Below, piece by piece: positions 43,821 through 53,123 of a stretch of 64,000 nt of DNA (the first letter of the stretch is position 1; every line of letters starts with the position of its first letter). Position numbers and translations under genes: made by a program. This stretch comes from Allorhodoferax sp032337135 (GTDB lineage: Bacteria > Pseudomonadota > Gammaproteobacteria > Burkholderiales > Burkholderiaceae_C), in contig NZ_JAVXZZ010000004.1 in assembly GCF_032337135.1 (NCBI RefSeq), positions 1 to 64,000 of the forward strand, written 5' to 3'. The notes under the pieces are model-generated. The model was not told the DNA's origin. It saw only the letters and a list, made by a program, of their open reading frames with translations, and did not search any database.

Positions 43821-43881
43821 GCGCGTGCAGGACCGTCCCCAAGCAAGCGCGCACTGCACTGCGTAGCACGGAGGTTTGCGC

Positions 43882-45222
43882 ATGAGCGTTGTTCTGAACG
43901 AGACCCACGACCCGACACTGCAAAGCTGGGTGGCCTCGGCCAATGCGCCGGACACCGACTTCCCTGTGCAGAACCTGGCTTTTGGCGTGTTCCGCCGCGC
44001 GGGTGCTCCGGAGGGTTTTCGTGTCGGCGTGGCCATCGGCGACCAGATTCTCGACCTGGGCGCGGCCTTGCGCAGCGGTGTGTTCGTGCACCAGCCGGCC
44101 CCAGCCCTGAAGGCTGCCCAGGCCTGCGACAGCCACACACTCAATGCCCTGATGGCACTGGGAAGCTCGCACTGGTCCGCCCTGCGCCTGGCCCTGTCGC
44201 GCCTGCTGCGCACAGGTGCGGCGGAACAGGCCGTACTGCAAGCCTGCCTGCAGCCCCAAGACCAGGCGGTATACGCGGTGCCAGCGCAGATTGGCGACTA
44301 CACCGACTTCTACACCTCCATCCACCACGCCACCAACGTCGGCAAGCTGTTCCGCCCGGACAACCCCTTGCTGCCCAACTACCAGTGGGTGCCCATCGGC
44401 TACCACGGTCGCAGCTCCAGCATCGGCGTCAGCGGCCAGGCCTTCCACCGCCCCCTCGGCCAGACCCTGCCGCCCGGTGCCAGTTCGCCGGTGTTCGGCC
44501 CGAGCAAGCGCCTGGACTACGAACTCGAACTCGGTGTATTCATCGGCAACGGCAACCCCCTGGGCGAACCGATTGCGCTGGATGCCGCCGAGGACCATGT
44601 GTTCGGCCTGTGCCTGTTCAACGACTGGTCGGCACGCGACCTGCAGGGCTGGGAATACCAGCCCCTGGGCCCCTTCCTGTCCAAGAATTTCGCCAGCACG
44701 GTCTCGCCCTGGGTGGTCACGCTCGAAGCGCTGGCCCCTTACCGCCGTGCCTGGGTCCGCCCGGCCGACCACCCCCAGCCCCTACCCTACCTGGACAGCA
44801 CCACGCTGCGCCGGGAAGGCGCGCTGGACATCGAGCTCGAGGTGCTGCTGCAGACCGCCGTCATGCGTGCGCAGGGGCAGCCCGCCCAGCGCATTTCGCG
44901 CTCCAATTTCCACCACGCCTACTGGAGCGTGTCGCAGATGGTGGCGCACCACACGGTGAACGGCTGCAACCTGCAGCCGGGTGACCTGCTGGGCTCGGGC
45001 ACCCAGAGCGGGCCCAACCCCGAGGAAGCCGGTGCGCTCATCGAGCTCACCGTGGGTGGCAAGCAGCCCCTCACGCTGGCCAATGGCGAGACGCGTACCT
45101 TCCTCGAAGACCACGATACCGTGGTGTTCCGGGCCCACTGCGCGAAAGAAGGTGCCGCCCGCATCGGCTTCGGCGAAGTCAGCGGCACCGTGCTGCCGGC
45201 CCGCGCCAGCGTGGGAGCCTGA
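43882..45222 (+). CDS. fahA: Fumarylacetoacetase
   Basis: 446 residues. Splits fumarylacetoacetate to fumarate and acetoacetate. N-terminal SH3-like part (LAFGVFRRAGAPEGFRVGVA), then the catalytic fold: YTDFYTSIHHATNVGKLFRP, YHGRSSSIGVSG, LDYELELGVFIGNGNPLGEP, LFNDWSARDLQGWEYQPLGP and GTQSGPNPEEAGALIELT. Length is slightly above the usual 420. GGAGG eight bases before ATG 43882 sets the start. One base separates its stop from maiA. Confidence 0.95.
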   Translation: MSVVLNETHDPTLQSWVASANAPDTDFPVQNLAFGVFRRAGAPEGFRVGVAIGDQILDLGAALRSGVFVHQPAPALKAAQACDSHTLNALMALGSSHWSALRLALSRLLRTGAAEQAVLQACLQPQDQAVYAVPAQIGDYTDFYTSIHHATNVGKLFRPDNPLLPNYQWVPIGYHGRSSSIGVSGQAFHRPLGQTLPPGASSPVFGPSKRLDYELELGVFIGNGNPLGEPIALDAAEDHVFGLCLFNDWSARDLQGWEYQPLGPFLSKNFASTVSPWVVTLEALAPYRRAWVRPADHPQPLPYLDSTTLRREGALDIELEVLLQTAVMRAQGQPAQRISRSNFHHAYWSVSQMVAHHTVNGCNLQPGDLLGSGTQSGPNPEEAGALIELTVGGKQPLTLANGETRTFLEDHDTVVFRAHCAKEGAARIGFGEVSGTVLPARASVGA

Positions 45223-45223
45223 C

Positions 45224-45865
45224 ATGCGCCAGCTCTACAGCTATTTCCGCAGTTCGGCGTCGTACCGCGTGCGCATCGCGCTGCACCTCAAGGGTCTGGA
45301 CTTCGACACCGTGCCCGTGCACCTGCTGCGCGACGGCGGCGAGCAGCATGGCGAGGCCTACCGCGCCATCAACCCGGCCCAACTGGTGCCCGCGCTGGTG
45401 GATGAGAGCCTGGCCTTGGGCCAGTCCGTGGCCATCATGGAGTACCTGGAAGAAGCCTACCCGAGCCCGGCGTTGCTCCCCCTTGAGCGCGCCAGCCGCG
45501 CCCAGGTGCGTGCCGTGGTGCAGGCCATTGCCTGCGACATCCACCCCCTGAACAACCTGCGGGTGCTGCAGTACCTGGAACACACGCTGGGGCACGACGA
45601 AGCCACGCGGGCCACCTGGTACCGCCACTGGATCACGCTGGGTTTCGAGGCACTGGAAGCCCAGTTGGCACAGACCGCAGGTGCCTTCTGCTTCGGCGAC
45701 GCGCCCACACTGGCCGACTGCTGCCTCATTCCCCAGGTGGCCAATGCACGGCGCTTCCAGACACCGCTGGAACGCTTTCCGACCATCGTGCGCATCGATG
45801 CCCATTGCAGGACCTTGCCTGCCTTCATCGCCGCCGCCCCCGACAACCAACCCGACTTTGCCTGA
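45224..45865 (+). CDS. maiA: Maleylacetoacetate isomerase (zeta-class GST)
   Basis: 213 residues. Zeta-class signature YSYFRSSASYRVRIALHLKG near the N terminus supplies the glutathione-site SSxSxRVR. INPAQLVPALVD, the QSVAIMEYLEE block and IACDIHPLNNLRVLQYL are typical. Isomerises maleylacetoacetate to fumarylacetoacetate, feeding FahA encoded directly upstream. Confidence 0.94.
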   Translation: MRQLYSYFRSSASYRVRIALHLKGLDFDTVPVHLLRDGGEQHGEAYRAINPAQLVPALVDESLALGQSVAIMEYLEEAYPSPALLPLERASRAQVRAVVQAIACDIHPLNNLRVLQYLEHTLGHDEATRATWYRHWITLGFEALEAQLAQTAGAFCFGDAPTLADCCLIPQVANARRFQTPLERFPTIVRIDAHCRTLPAFIAAAPDNQPDFA

Positions 45866-45884
45866 ACTTTGCTAGGAGACCACC

Positions 45885-46967
45885 ATGGCTGATTTGTTTG
45901 ACAACCCGATGGGACTGATGGGCTTCGAATTCGTCGAATTCGCATCACCCACGCCCGGTGTGCTGGAGCCGCTGATGGAGCAACTGGGCTTCACCCTGGT
46001 GGCCAAGCACCGCTCCAAGGATGTGGACCTGTACCGCCAGGGCGACATCAACTTCATCGTCAACCGCGAGCCCAAGAGCCACGCAGCCTACTTTGCCGCC
46101 GAGCATGGCCCCGGCGCCTGCAGCATGGCCTTTCGCGTGAAGGACTCGCACAAGGCCTACCACCGCGCGCTCGACCTGGGTGCGCAACCGATCGAGATCC
46201 CGACCGACGTGATGGAACTGCGCCTGCCCGCCATCAAGGGCATCGGCGGCGCACCGCTGTACCTGATCGACCGTTTCGAAGATGGCAAGAGCATCTACGA
46301 CATCGACTTCGAGTTCATCGAGGGCGTGGACCGCCACCCCGTGGGCCACGGCTTCAAGCTCATCGACCACCTCACGCACAACGTCTACCGGGGCCGCATG
46401 GCCTTCTGGGGCAGCTTTTACGAGCGCATCTTCAACTTCCGCGAGATCCGCTACTTCGACATCAAGGGCGAGTACACCGGCCTGACCTCGCGCGCCATGA
46501 CCGCACCCGACGGCAAGATCCGCATCCCGCTGAACGAGGAAGCCAAGGGCAGCGGCGGCCAGATCGAGGAGTTCCTGATGCAGTACAACGGCGAAGGCAT
46601 CCAGCACATCGCCCTGCTCACCGACAACCTGCTGGACTCCCTGGACAAGCTGCGCGCTGCCGGTGTGCCGCTGATGACCGCGCCCAGTGCCACCTATTAC
46701 GAGATGCTGAACGAACGCCTGCCCGGCCACGGCGAGAAGGTGAGCGACCTGCAGACGCGCGGCATCCTGCTCGACGGCACCACCGAAGGCGGCTCCAAGC
46801 GCCTGCTGCTGCAGATCTTTTCGCAGACCCTGCTGGGGCCGGTGTTCTTCGAATTCATCCAGCGCAAGGGCGACGAGGGCTTTGGCGAGGGCAATTTCAA
46901 GGCGCTGTTCGAGTCCATGGAGCGCGACCAGCTGCGCCGTGGCGTGATCGAAGGGGCCACCGCCTAA
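45885..46967 (+). CDS. hpd: 4-hydroxyphenylpyruvate dioxygenase
   Basis: 360 residues. Converts 4-hydroxyphenylpyruvate to homogentisate. Iron ligands H162 (IDHLTHNVYRG), H241 (IQHIALLT) and E323 (FFEFIQRKGDEGFGEGNF) are all present, and MEQLGFTLVAKHRSKDVDLY in the N-terminal VOC half is standard. AGGAG precedes ATG 45885. The window lacks homogentisate 1,2-dioxygenase, the next step. Confidence 0.96.
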   Translation: MADLFDNPMGLMGFEFVEFASPTPGVLEPLMEQLGFTLVAKHRSKDVDLYRQGDINFIVNREPKSHAAYFAAEHGPGACSMAFRVKDSHKAYHRALDLGAQPIEIPTDVMELRLPAIKGIGGAPLYLIDRFEDGKSIYDIDFEFIEGVDRHPVGHGFKLIDHLTHNVYRGRMAFWGSFYERIFNFREIRYFDIKGEYTGLTSRAMTAPDGKIRIPLNEEAKGSGGQIEEFLMQYNGEGIQHIALLTDNLLDSLDKLRAAGVPLMTAPSATYYEMLNERLPGHGEKVSDLQTRGILLDGTTEGGSKRLLLQIFSQTLLGPVFFEFIQRKGDEGFGEGNFKALFESMERDQLRRGVIEGATA

Positions 46968-47046
46968 AAAAATGCTGCTGCCACCCTTGGCAGCGCCCCG
47001 GTGTTCACGGATGATGGCACGGTTGCCGCACCACCCGTGAACACCC

Positions 47047-48930
47047 ATGCTCTCCTTCTACAGCCGCAAGACCAAACCGCTGGACGCCTACAAGGACAAG
47101 GTCTGCAGCGCCGAGCAGGCGCTGGCGGAACTGCACAACGGTGACCACGTCTTTGTCGGCACCGGCTGTGCGGCGCCGGTGGGGCTGGTACAGGCACTGG
47201 AGTCCTTGCCCAGCACGCCGGCAGACCTGGAACTGGTGCATTTCTTCACCATCCAGACCTTCGCGCACGACGCCCAGGGCCGCAGCAGCACCCGCTTCCG
47301 GCACCGCAGCTTCTTCATCGGCACCGACATGCGCCAGGCCATGAAGCAAGGCCTGGTGGAGTACGTGCCCATGCCCATCAGCCGGGTACCGGAAATGATG
47401 GCGCTGGGCCGCATCCCGGTCGATGTGGCGCTGATCCAGGTGTCCCTGCCCGATGCCTTTGGCTACGTCAGTCTGGGCATCTCGGTCGATGTCATGCAGA
47501 CCGCGGTGGCGCAGGCACGCCTGGTCATCGCCGAGGTCAACCCCGCCATGCCGCGCACCCTGGGTGAATCAACCCTGCACATCAGCCGCATCCACAAGCT
47601 GGTCCCGGTCGATCGGCCGATCACCGAATTTGCGCCGCCTCCGTCGTCCGAAGAGGCGGTGCAGCGCATCGGCCGCTATATCGCCGGCATCATCGAAGAC
47701 GGATCCACCCTCCAGGTGGGGATGGGGCAATTGGGACACGAGGCCTTGCAGCACCTCACCGACCGCAAGGACCTGGGCATCCACTCCGACGTGATTTCCG
47801 ACGCCATCATCCCCCTGCTCCAGAACGGTTGCCTGACCGGCGCGCGCAAGACCACGCAGCCGTTCAAGATCGTCACCAGCATGGCCGTCGGTACCCGCGA
47901 GCTCTATGACCTGGTGGACCACAACCCGCTGTTCAGTTTCCAGCCCATCGACGTGGTGTGCGACCCTGCCACCATTGCGGCCCAGCACAAGATGGTCTCC
48001 ATCGCCCAGGCCTTCGCCATCGACCTCACGGGCCAGGTGTGCGTGGACCAGTTCGAAGGTGAGTTCTACACCGGCCTGGGCAGCCAGGGCGACTTCTTCC
48101 GCGGCGCCGCGCTGTCGCGTGGCGGCAAGCCCATCATCTGCATGACCTCGACCACCCCGGACGGCCAGACCTCGCGCATCCGGCCTGCGCTGCTGGCGGG
48201 CGAGGCCGCCACGCTGGCGCGCACCGATGTGCACTACGTCGTTACCGAATACGGCATTGCCTACCTGTTCGGCAAGTCGATCCGCCAGCGTGCCACCGCG
48301 CTGATCGAACTGGCCCACCCCAAGTTCCGTCCGGAGCTTTTTGCGCAGGCCCAGGTGCTGGGCTACATCGGAGCGAACCAGACCCTGCACAACCTGCGCG
48401 ACTATCCCGTGGAAGACGAACAGACCGTCACGCTCAAGGACGGCCGCACCGTCATGCTGCGCCCGGCCAAGTCCAGCGACGCCCTGGGCATCCGCGAACT
48501 GTTCCACCACCTGAGCGAGGAAGATGTCTACACACGCTTCTTCCGCAGCATCCGTGGCCTGTCCGACGCCGAGGTGGAACGCCTGTGCAACGTCAACTAC
48601 GAAAGCGAAGTCGCCTTCGTGGCCACCACGGGAGAGCGGGAAGCCGAGCAGATCGTGGCGCAGTCGTGCTACTTCATCAATCCCACCAGCAATCTCGCGG
48701 ACACCGCCTACATGGTGCACCCGGAATGGCAGGGCAGTGGCCTGGGCTCGGCCCTGCAGGCCTGCATGGTGGCGCATGCGAAGAAGCGTGGCCTGCGTGG
48801 CTTCGAAGCCGACATCCTGCCCAGCAACGCACGCATGCTGCGCCTGGCCCGCAGCGGCTCACCCCATGTGCAGGTCAGCGAAGACGGGCACTCGGTGCAC
48901 GTGACGGTGCTGTTCCAGAACCCCGCCTAG
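47047..48930 (+). CDS. Acetyl-CoA hydrolase/transferase fused to a GNAT domain
   Basis: 627 residues in two parts. Residues 1 to about 450 are a class I CoA-transferase/acetyl-CoA hydrolase (VGTGCAAPVGLVQALESLP, LQVGMGQLGHEALQHL, GLGSQGDFFRGAALSRGGKP, YVVTEYGIAYLFGKS). Residues about 460-627 are a GNAT acetyltransferase (VMLRPAKSSDALGIRELFHH, VHPEWQGSGLGSALQACMV with the acetyl-CoA loop Q-G-S-G-L-G). The fusion would bring acetyl-CoA turnover and protein or small-molecule acetylation into one chain. It follows hpd by 79 bp and could use acetoacetate-derived CoA esters, which is inference. Confidence 0.9.
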   Translation: MLSFYSRKTKPLDAYKDKVCSAEQALAELHNGDHVFVGTGCAAPVGLVQALESLPSTPADLELVHFFTIQTFAHDAQGRSSTRFRHRSFFIGTDMRQAMKQGLVEYVPMPISRVPEMMALGRIPVDVALIQVSLPDAFGYVSLGISVDVMQTAVAQARLVIAEVNPAMPRTLGESTLHISRIHKLVPVDRPITEFAPPPSSEEAVQRIGRYIAGIIEDGSTLQVGMGQLGHEALQHLTDRKDLGIHSDVISDAIIPLLQNGCLTGARKTTQPFKIVTSMAVGTRELYDLVDHNPLFSFQPIDVVCDPATIAAQHKMVSIAQAFAIDLTGQVCVDQFEGEFYTGLGSQGDFFRGAALSRGGKPIICMTSTTPDGQTSRIRPALLAGEAATLARTDVHYVVTEYGIAYLFGKSIRQRATALIELAHPKFRPELFAQAQVLGYIGANQTLHNLRDYPVEDEQTVTLKDGRTVMLRPAKSSDALGIRELFHHLSEEDVYTRFFRSIRGLSDAEVERLCNVNYESEVAFVATTGEREAEQIVAQSCYFINPTSNLADTAYMVHPEWQGSGLGSALQACMVAHAKKRGLRGFEADILPSNARMLRLARSGSPHVQVSEDGHSVHVTVLFQNPA

Positions 48931-48942
48931 GGGCCAGCGCAG

Positions 48943-49848
48943 CTACCGGGTACGGCTGCAGACCCAGACCCCCGCCAGCACCAGCACCGTACCAGCCACG
49001 ATCCAGGCCGTGAACGGTTCGCCCAGGACCAGCACGCCCATGATCAGCGTGCTCATGGGGCCGACCATGCCCACCTGCGCCGCCAGCCCGGAGCCGATGC
49101 GTTCGATCGCCATCATGACCAGCAGCACCGGCACCACGGTGCAGGCCGTGGCATTGAGCAGCGACAGCCACAGCACCGGGCTCGCCACCTCGGCCACCTG
49201 GGCCACGGGCCGCAGCACCAGGTACTGGCCAATGCACAGCACGCAGGCCACGCTGGTGGCCAGCCCCACCAGGCGCAGCGAACCCAGCCGCTGCACCAGC
49301 TCGCCACTGTAGGAAAGGTACAGCGCATAGCTCAGCGCACTGCCCAGCACCAGAGCGGCCCCCAACAGTGCGTTGCTGCCCTGCAGACCGGCTTCATGGC
49401 CGAACACCAGCAGCACGCCGGCGTAGCTGATGGCCATGCCCACGGCCTGGCGCAGGCTCAGCGCCTTGCCAAACACCACGCGCCCGAGCAGCAGCACGAT
49501 GGTCGGGTTGAGGTACAGCACCAGCCGCTCCAGGCTGGCGCTGATGTACTGCAGCCCGGCAAAGTCCAGGAACGAGGCCAGGTAGTAGCCCGTGAACCCC
49601 AGCCACAGCACACCGAGCCAGTCCTTGCGCGTCAGCGCCACGGTGGCGCGGCGCGACGACCACCAGACGATCGCCAGGAAAAACGGCAGCGCAAAGGCCA
49701 TGCGCAGCATCAGCAGGGTGATGGCATCCACGCCATGACGGTAAGCCAGCTTGATGATGATCGCCTTGCCACTGAAGGCCACCGCCCCCAGCACCGCGAA
49801 GGCCAAGCCAGTTGCTATGTTTTTTCTAGCTACCTGCGCTGTATTCAC
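48943..49848 (-). CDS. EamA/DMT-family transporter
   Basis: 301 residues, ten hydrophobic helices in two EamA halves (GAVAFSGKAIIIKLAYRHGV; end block MSTLIMGVLVLGEPFTAWIV). GTG 49848 is the only sensible start. Residues 4-12 (AQVARKNIA), just before the first helix, are encoded by an antisense 26-nt hairpin repeat. Substrate unknown. Convergent with the CoA hydrolase gene. Confidence 0.85.
   Translation of the reverse strand: MNTAQVARKNIATGLAFAVLGAVAFSGKAIIIKLAYRHGVDAITLLMLRMAFALPFFLAIVWWSSRRATVALTRKDWLGVLWLGFTGYYLASFLDFAGLQYISASLERLVLYLNPTIVLLLGRVVFGKALSLRQAVGMAISYAGVLLVFGHEAGLQGSNALLGAALVLGSALSYALYLSYSGELVQRLGSLRLVGLATSVACVLCIGQYLVLRPVAQVAEVASPVLWLSLLNATACTVVPVLLVMMAIERIGSGLAAQVGMVGPMSTLIMGVLVLGEPFTAWIVAGTVLVLAGVWVCSRTR
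49814..49839 (+). repeat. 26-nt hairpin repeat at the start of an EamA gene (antisense)
   Basis: GCTAT, loop GTTTTTT, CTAGC, TACCTG, CGC. Four of five arm pairs. It lies nine bases inside the coding start of the transporter. Confidence 0.7.
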
Positions 49849-49860
49849 CGGGGCTCCAGG

Positions 49861-50742
49861 TCAATTCGATGCAAATTTTCGGCGAACCGCGCTGACCGCC
49901 TGCACACCGGCCAGCACCAGGGCGCCCGCGGCGACGCCAATAGCGCCGTCCAGCAGCAGGCCCGCCAGCCCTTGCCAATGCGGCAGGAAGGGCAAACCGT
50001 GCACCAGAATGCCACCGCCCACCAGGAACATGGCCGCAGTACCCAGCACGGACAGCGCCTTCATGAGCCAGGGGGCGGCACGCAGGATGCCCGCACCCAC
50101 AGCCTGCGCCACGGCGCTGGCGCGCCGGCTCAGGTACAGGCCCAGGTCGTCGAGCTTGACGATGCCCGCCACCAGGCCGTAGACCCCCGCCGTCATCAGC
50201 ACCGCGATGGCGCTGAGCACGGCCAATTGCGTGGTCCAGGGCTGGCTCTGCACGGTGCCCAGCGTGATGGCGATGATTTCGGCCGACAGGATGAAATCGG
50301 TGCGCACCGCGCCTTGCACCTTTTCCTGCTCCAGCGCCAGCAGGTCCACGGCCGGGTCGGCCAGGGCCTGCATCAGCTCGGCCTCATGGGCAGAATCTTC
50401 CTGGGCACTGTGCAGGAACTTGTGGGCCAGCTTCTCGAAACCTTCGAAACACAGGAAGGCACCGCCCACCATCAGCAGGGGCGTCACCAGCCAGGGTGCC
50501 AGCACACTGATGAGCAGGGCTGCCGGTACCAGGATCGCCTTGTTGATGAAGGAGCCCTTGCACACCGCCCAGACCACCGGCAGTTCGCGCTCGGCCGCCA
50601 CGCCGGTGACCTGCTGGGCGTTGAGCGCGAGATCGTCGCCCAGCACCCCGGTGGTCTTCTGGGCCGCCACCTTGCTGAGCACGGCTACATCGTCCAGGAT
50701 GGTGGCAATATCGTCCAAAAGTGCCAAGAGACTGCTGGCCAT
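49861..50742 (-). CDS. DUF808-family membrane protein (YedI-like)
   Basis: 293 residues. Begins MASSLLALLDDIATILDDVA followed by VLSKVAAQKTTGVLGDDLAL, the hallmark of DUF808, then several hydrophobic helices (FINKAILVPAALLISVLAPW, LMVGGAFLCFEGFEKLAHKF). ATG 50742 starts this block; 17 codons upstream are not conserved. Function unknown. It starts 12 bases upstream of the EamA gene in the same direction. Confidence 0.88.
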   Translation of the reverse strand: MASSLLALLDDIATILDDVAVLSKVAAQKTTGVLGDDLALNAQQVTGVAAERELPVVWAVCKGSFINKAILVPAALLISVLAPWLVTPLLMVGGAFLCFEGFEKLAHKFLHSAQEDSAHEAELMQALADPAVDLLALEQEKVQGAVRTDFILSAEIIAITLGTVQSQPWTTQLAVLSAIAVLMTAGVYGLVAGIVKLDDLGLYLSRRASAVAQAVGAGILRAAPWLMKALSVLGTAAMFLVGGGILVHGLPFLPHWQGLAGLLLDGAIGVAAGALVLAGVQAVSAVRRKFASN

Positions 50743-50819
50743 AGGGGAAATTCCGTAAGTTTCAAAGCCCCGATTGTCGCCTTGCTGGCGCACAATGCGG
50801 TCAGCACCGCCCTGACACC

Positions 50820-53123
50820 ATGCACTATCCGTTATTCATCAACGCCACGGTGAGCCTGATCATGGGGGCGGCGCTGATCCTGTTGTGGCGACGTGACCGC
50901 AGCCAGCTGTTCACGCTGTACCTGGGCTGGGCCAACCTGATCCAGCTGCTCATTCCCGTGGCCTATGGCGTCTCCCGCGCCAGCACCGGTGCCCTGCATT
51001 GGGCCGGGGTCTGCCTGCTGCCGCTGGCAGCGGGCACCTACACCACCTTGCTGATCGGCGGCGCTGCCCACTTGGCCGGCCACTCGCTGACCCGGCGTGG
51101 CCTGTGGGTGATCTGGCTGGTGTTCGCCGGCACCGATGCCTTGGCCATCGCCATCGGCGGCCTGCCGCTGGGACAGACCAGTGTGGCCAGCATCAACACC
51201 TTCATCGGCCTGCTGTGTGCCTACTGGTTGCGCAAGGCCGGTGACGGCCCACGCAGCCCCGAGCGCCTGGTGGGCCCGCTGCTGGTGGCGCTGGGTCTGA
51301 TCCAGTTCATCTACGTGTTCATGGGCGACGACGGAGCTGAACTGCTGGCCACGCTGGGTGCGGTGCTGCGCGTGACGCTCGGCCTGGTGCTGCTGTATGC
51401 CGCCCTGCGGCGCACCCAGGGCACGTCGCACGCCGTGCAGGACCAGTTCTGGCGCCTGACCGAGCGCTCGCTGCAGGGCATTGCCGTGGTGCACAACCGC
51501 GTGGTGCGCTACGCCAACCCGCAGTTCCTGGCCATCTATGGCCTCAAGCAGCTGGACGAAACCACTGGCCCGCTGGTGATGGAAACCATTCCCCTGGCCG
51601 AGCGCAAGCGCGTGCTGCAGCTGCAGAAGCGGGTGATTGACGGCACCGAGCGTGAGGTGACCTACGAAGTCATGCGCCGGCGCATGGATGGCACCCCCAT
51701 GTGGCTGCGGGTGCAGTACTTCCGTACCGACTGGGGCGGCGAACCCGCGCTGCAGGTGCTGGTCACCGACGAAACCGCGCGCCACGAAGCCGACCTGGCC
51801 CTGGCTGCCCAGGCCCTGCGCGATGAACTGACCGGCCTGCCCAACCGCGCCGCCATGCTGGAAAAGCTGCGCGAGCGCTGCCAGGGCACCGAGGGCGAGC
51901 TGCCCTTCGTGCTGGTGCTGCTCGACCTGGACCGCTTCAAGCTGTTCAATGAAGCCCACGGCCACTCCATCGCCGACGAGATCCTGATCAGCATGGGTGT
52001 GGGGCTGCGCGAAACCCTGCCCGAAGACTATGCCGTCATGCGACTGGGGGAAGACGAGTTCGCCATCCTGTCGCCGCTGGGCTGTGCAGGCGAAACGGCG
52101 GTGGAGATCGCCACCCTGGTGCGGCGCATGCTGGGCAAGCCGCTGCGGGCCCGCAACGGCAAGTTCTTCCTCGATGCCTCGATGGGCATTGCGCTGTACC
52201 CCCAAAGCGCACGCGACGCCGAGTCGCTGCTGCGCGCGGCCAATGCTGCGCTGCATGTGGCCAAACGCACACCAGGCACCTCGCACATGCTGGCCAAGAA
52301 GGAGTTCGAGCGGGGTTCGAGCAACCTGCTCGACCATGAACAGGCGCTGCGCAAGGGCATTGACGGCCAGGAATTCCGGCTTGTGTACCAGCCCAAGGTC
52401 GATGCCCACACCGGAGCCCTGGTGGGCTTCGAAGCCCTGGCGCGCTGGAACCGGCGCAACGTCGGGCCGGTGCCGCCCACCGAATTCATCGCCGCCGCCG
52501 AACGTACCGGCCTGATCGGCACCCTGGGCGCCATGCTCATGCGCTCTGCCTGCGAAACGGTGGCGCAATGGCACGCCCATTACGGCGACTGCGTACCGGT
52601 CGCCATCAACGTCTCGCCACTGCAGATGCTCGACCCCGACTTTGCCCACTGGGTGCACAAGCTGATGGAAGAGACCGGGATTCAACCAGGCTGGATCTCG
52701 CTCGAAATCACCGAAAGCTCGGCGGTGCAGAACCTGGAGCAGACCGTGACCCAGGTGCAGCAGCTGCGGGCCATGGGTGTGGAAGTCGCCATGGACGACT
52801 TCGGCACCGGCTATTCGTCGCTCAACATGCTGCGCAACCTGCGCCTGGGCACGGTCAAGATCGACCGTGGCCTGATCGACCCGCTGCCCGAGCCCGAGTC
52901 GGTGGCCGTGGTGCGGGCCATCTGCGAACTGGCCGAGGCCCTGCACATGAACGTGGTGGCCGAAGGGGTGGAGACCGACGCGCATGCCCGCGCTGCTGCC
53001 AACGCCGGGTGCGACACCCTGCAGGGCTACCACTTTGCCAAACCCCTGAGCGCCGACGAGGCCAGCGAATGGATCGCCCGCGCCACCGGCGGCGAGCGCA
53101 CCGTACTGGGTGGCCTGCAATGA
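50820..53123 (+). CDS. Membrane PAS-GGDEF-EAL protein with degenerate GEDEF site
   Basis: 767 residues. N-terminal membrane region to about 200 with six or seven helices (NATVSLIMGAALILLWRRDR onward), a PAS domain about 210-325 (GIAVVHNRVVRYANPQFLAI), a GGDEF domain about 335-490 and an EAL domain about 505-755. The active loop reads GEDEF (410-414) instead of GGDEF, so diguanylate cyclase activity is doubtful. EAL residues are intact (E538-A-L, NVSPLQM, EITES, DDFGTGYSSL, KIDRGLID, VAEGVET). Most likely a c-di-GMP phosphodiesterase. Its stop overlaps the exonuclease start (ATGA). Confidence 0.9.
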   Translation: MHYPLFINATVSLIMGAALILLWRRDRSQLFTLYLGWANLIQLLIPVAYGVSRASTGALHWAGVCLLPLAAGTYTTLLIGGAAHLAGHSLTRRGLWVIWLVFAGTDALAIAIGGLPLGQTSVASINTFIGLLCAYWLRKAGDGPRSPERLVGPLLVALGLIQFIYVFMGDDGAELLATLGAVLRVTLGLVLLYAALRRTQGTSHAVQDQFWRLTERSLQGIAVVHNRVVRYANPQFLAIYGLKQLDETTGPLVMETIPLAERKRVLQLQKRVIDGTEREVTYEVMRRRMDGTPMWLRVQYFRTDWGGEPALQVLVTDETARHEADLALAAQALRDELTGLPNRAAMLEKLRERCQGTEGELPFVLVLLDLDRFKLFNEAHGHSIADEILISMGVGLRETLPEDYAVMRLGEDEFAILSPLGCAGETAVEIATLVRRMLGKPLRARNGKFFLDASMGIALYPQSARDAESLLRAANAALHVAKRTPGTSHMLAKKEFERGSSNLLDHEQALRKGIDGQEFRLVYQPKVDAHTGALVGFEALARWNRRNVGPVPPTEFIAAAERTGLIGTLGAMLMRSACETVAQWHAHYGDCVPVAINVSPLQMLDPDFAHWVHKLMEETGIQPGWISLEITESSAVQNLEQTVTQVQQLRAMGVEVAMDDFGTGYSSLNMLRNLRLGTVKIDRGLIDPLPEPESVAVVRAICELAEALHMNVVAEGVETDAHARAAANAGCDTLQGYHFAKPLSADEASEWIARATGGERTVLGGLQ

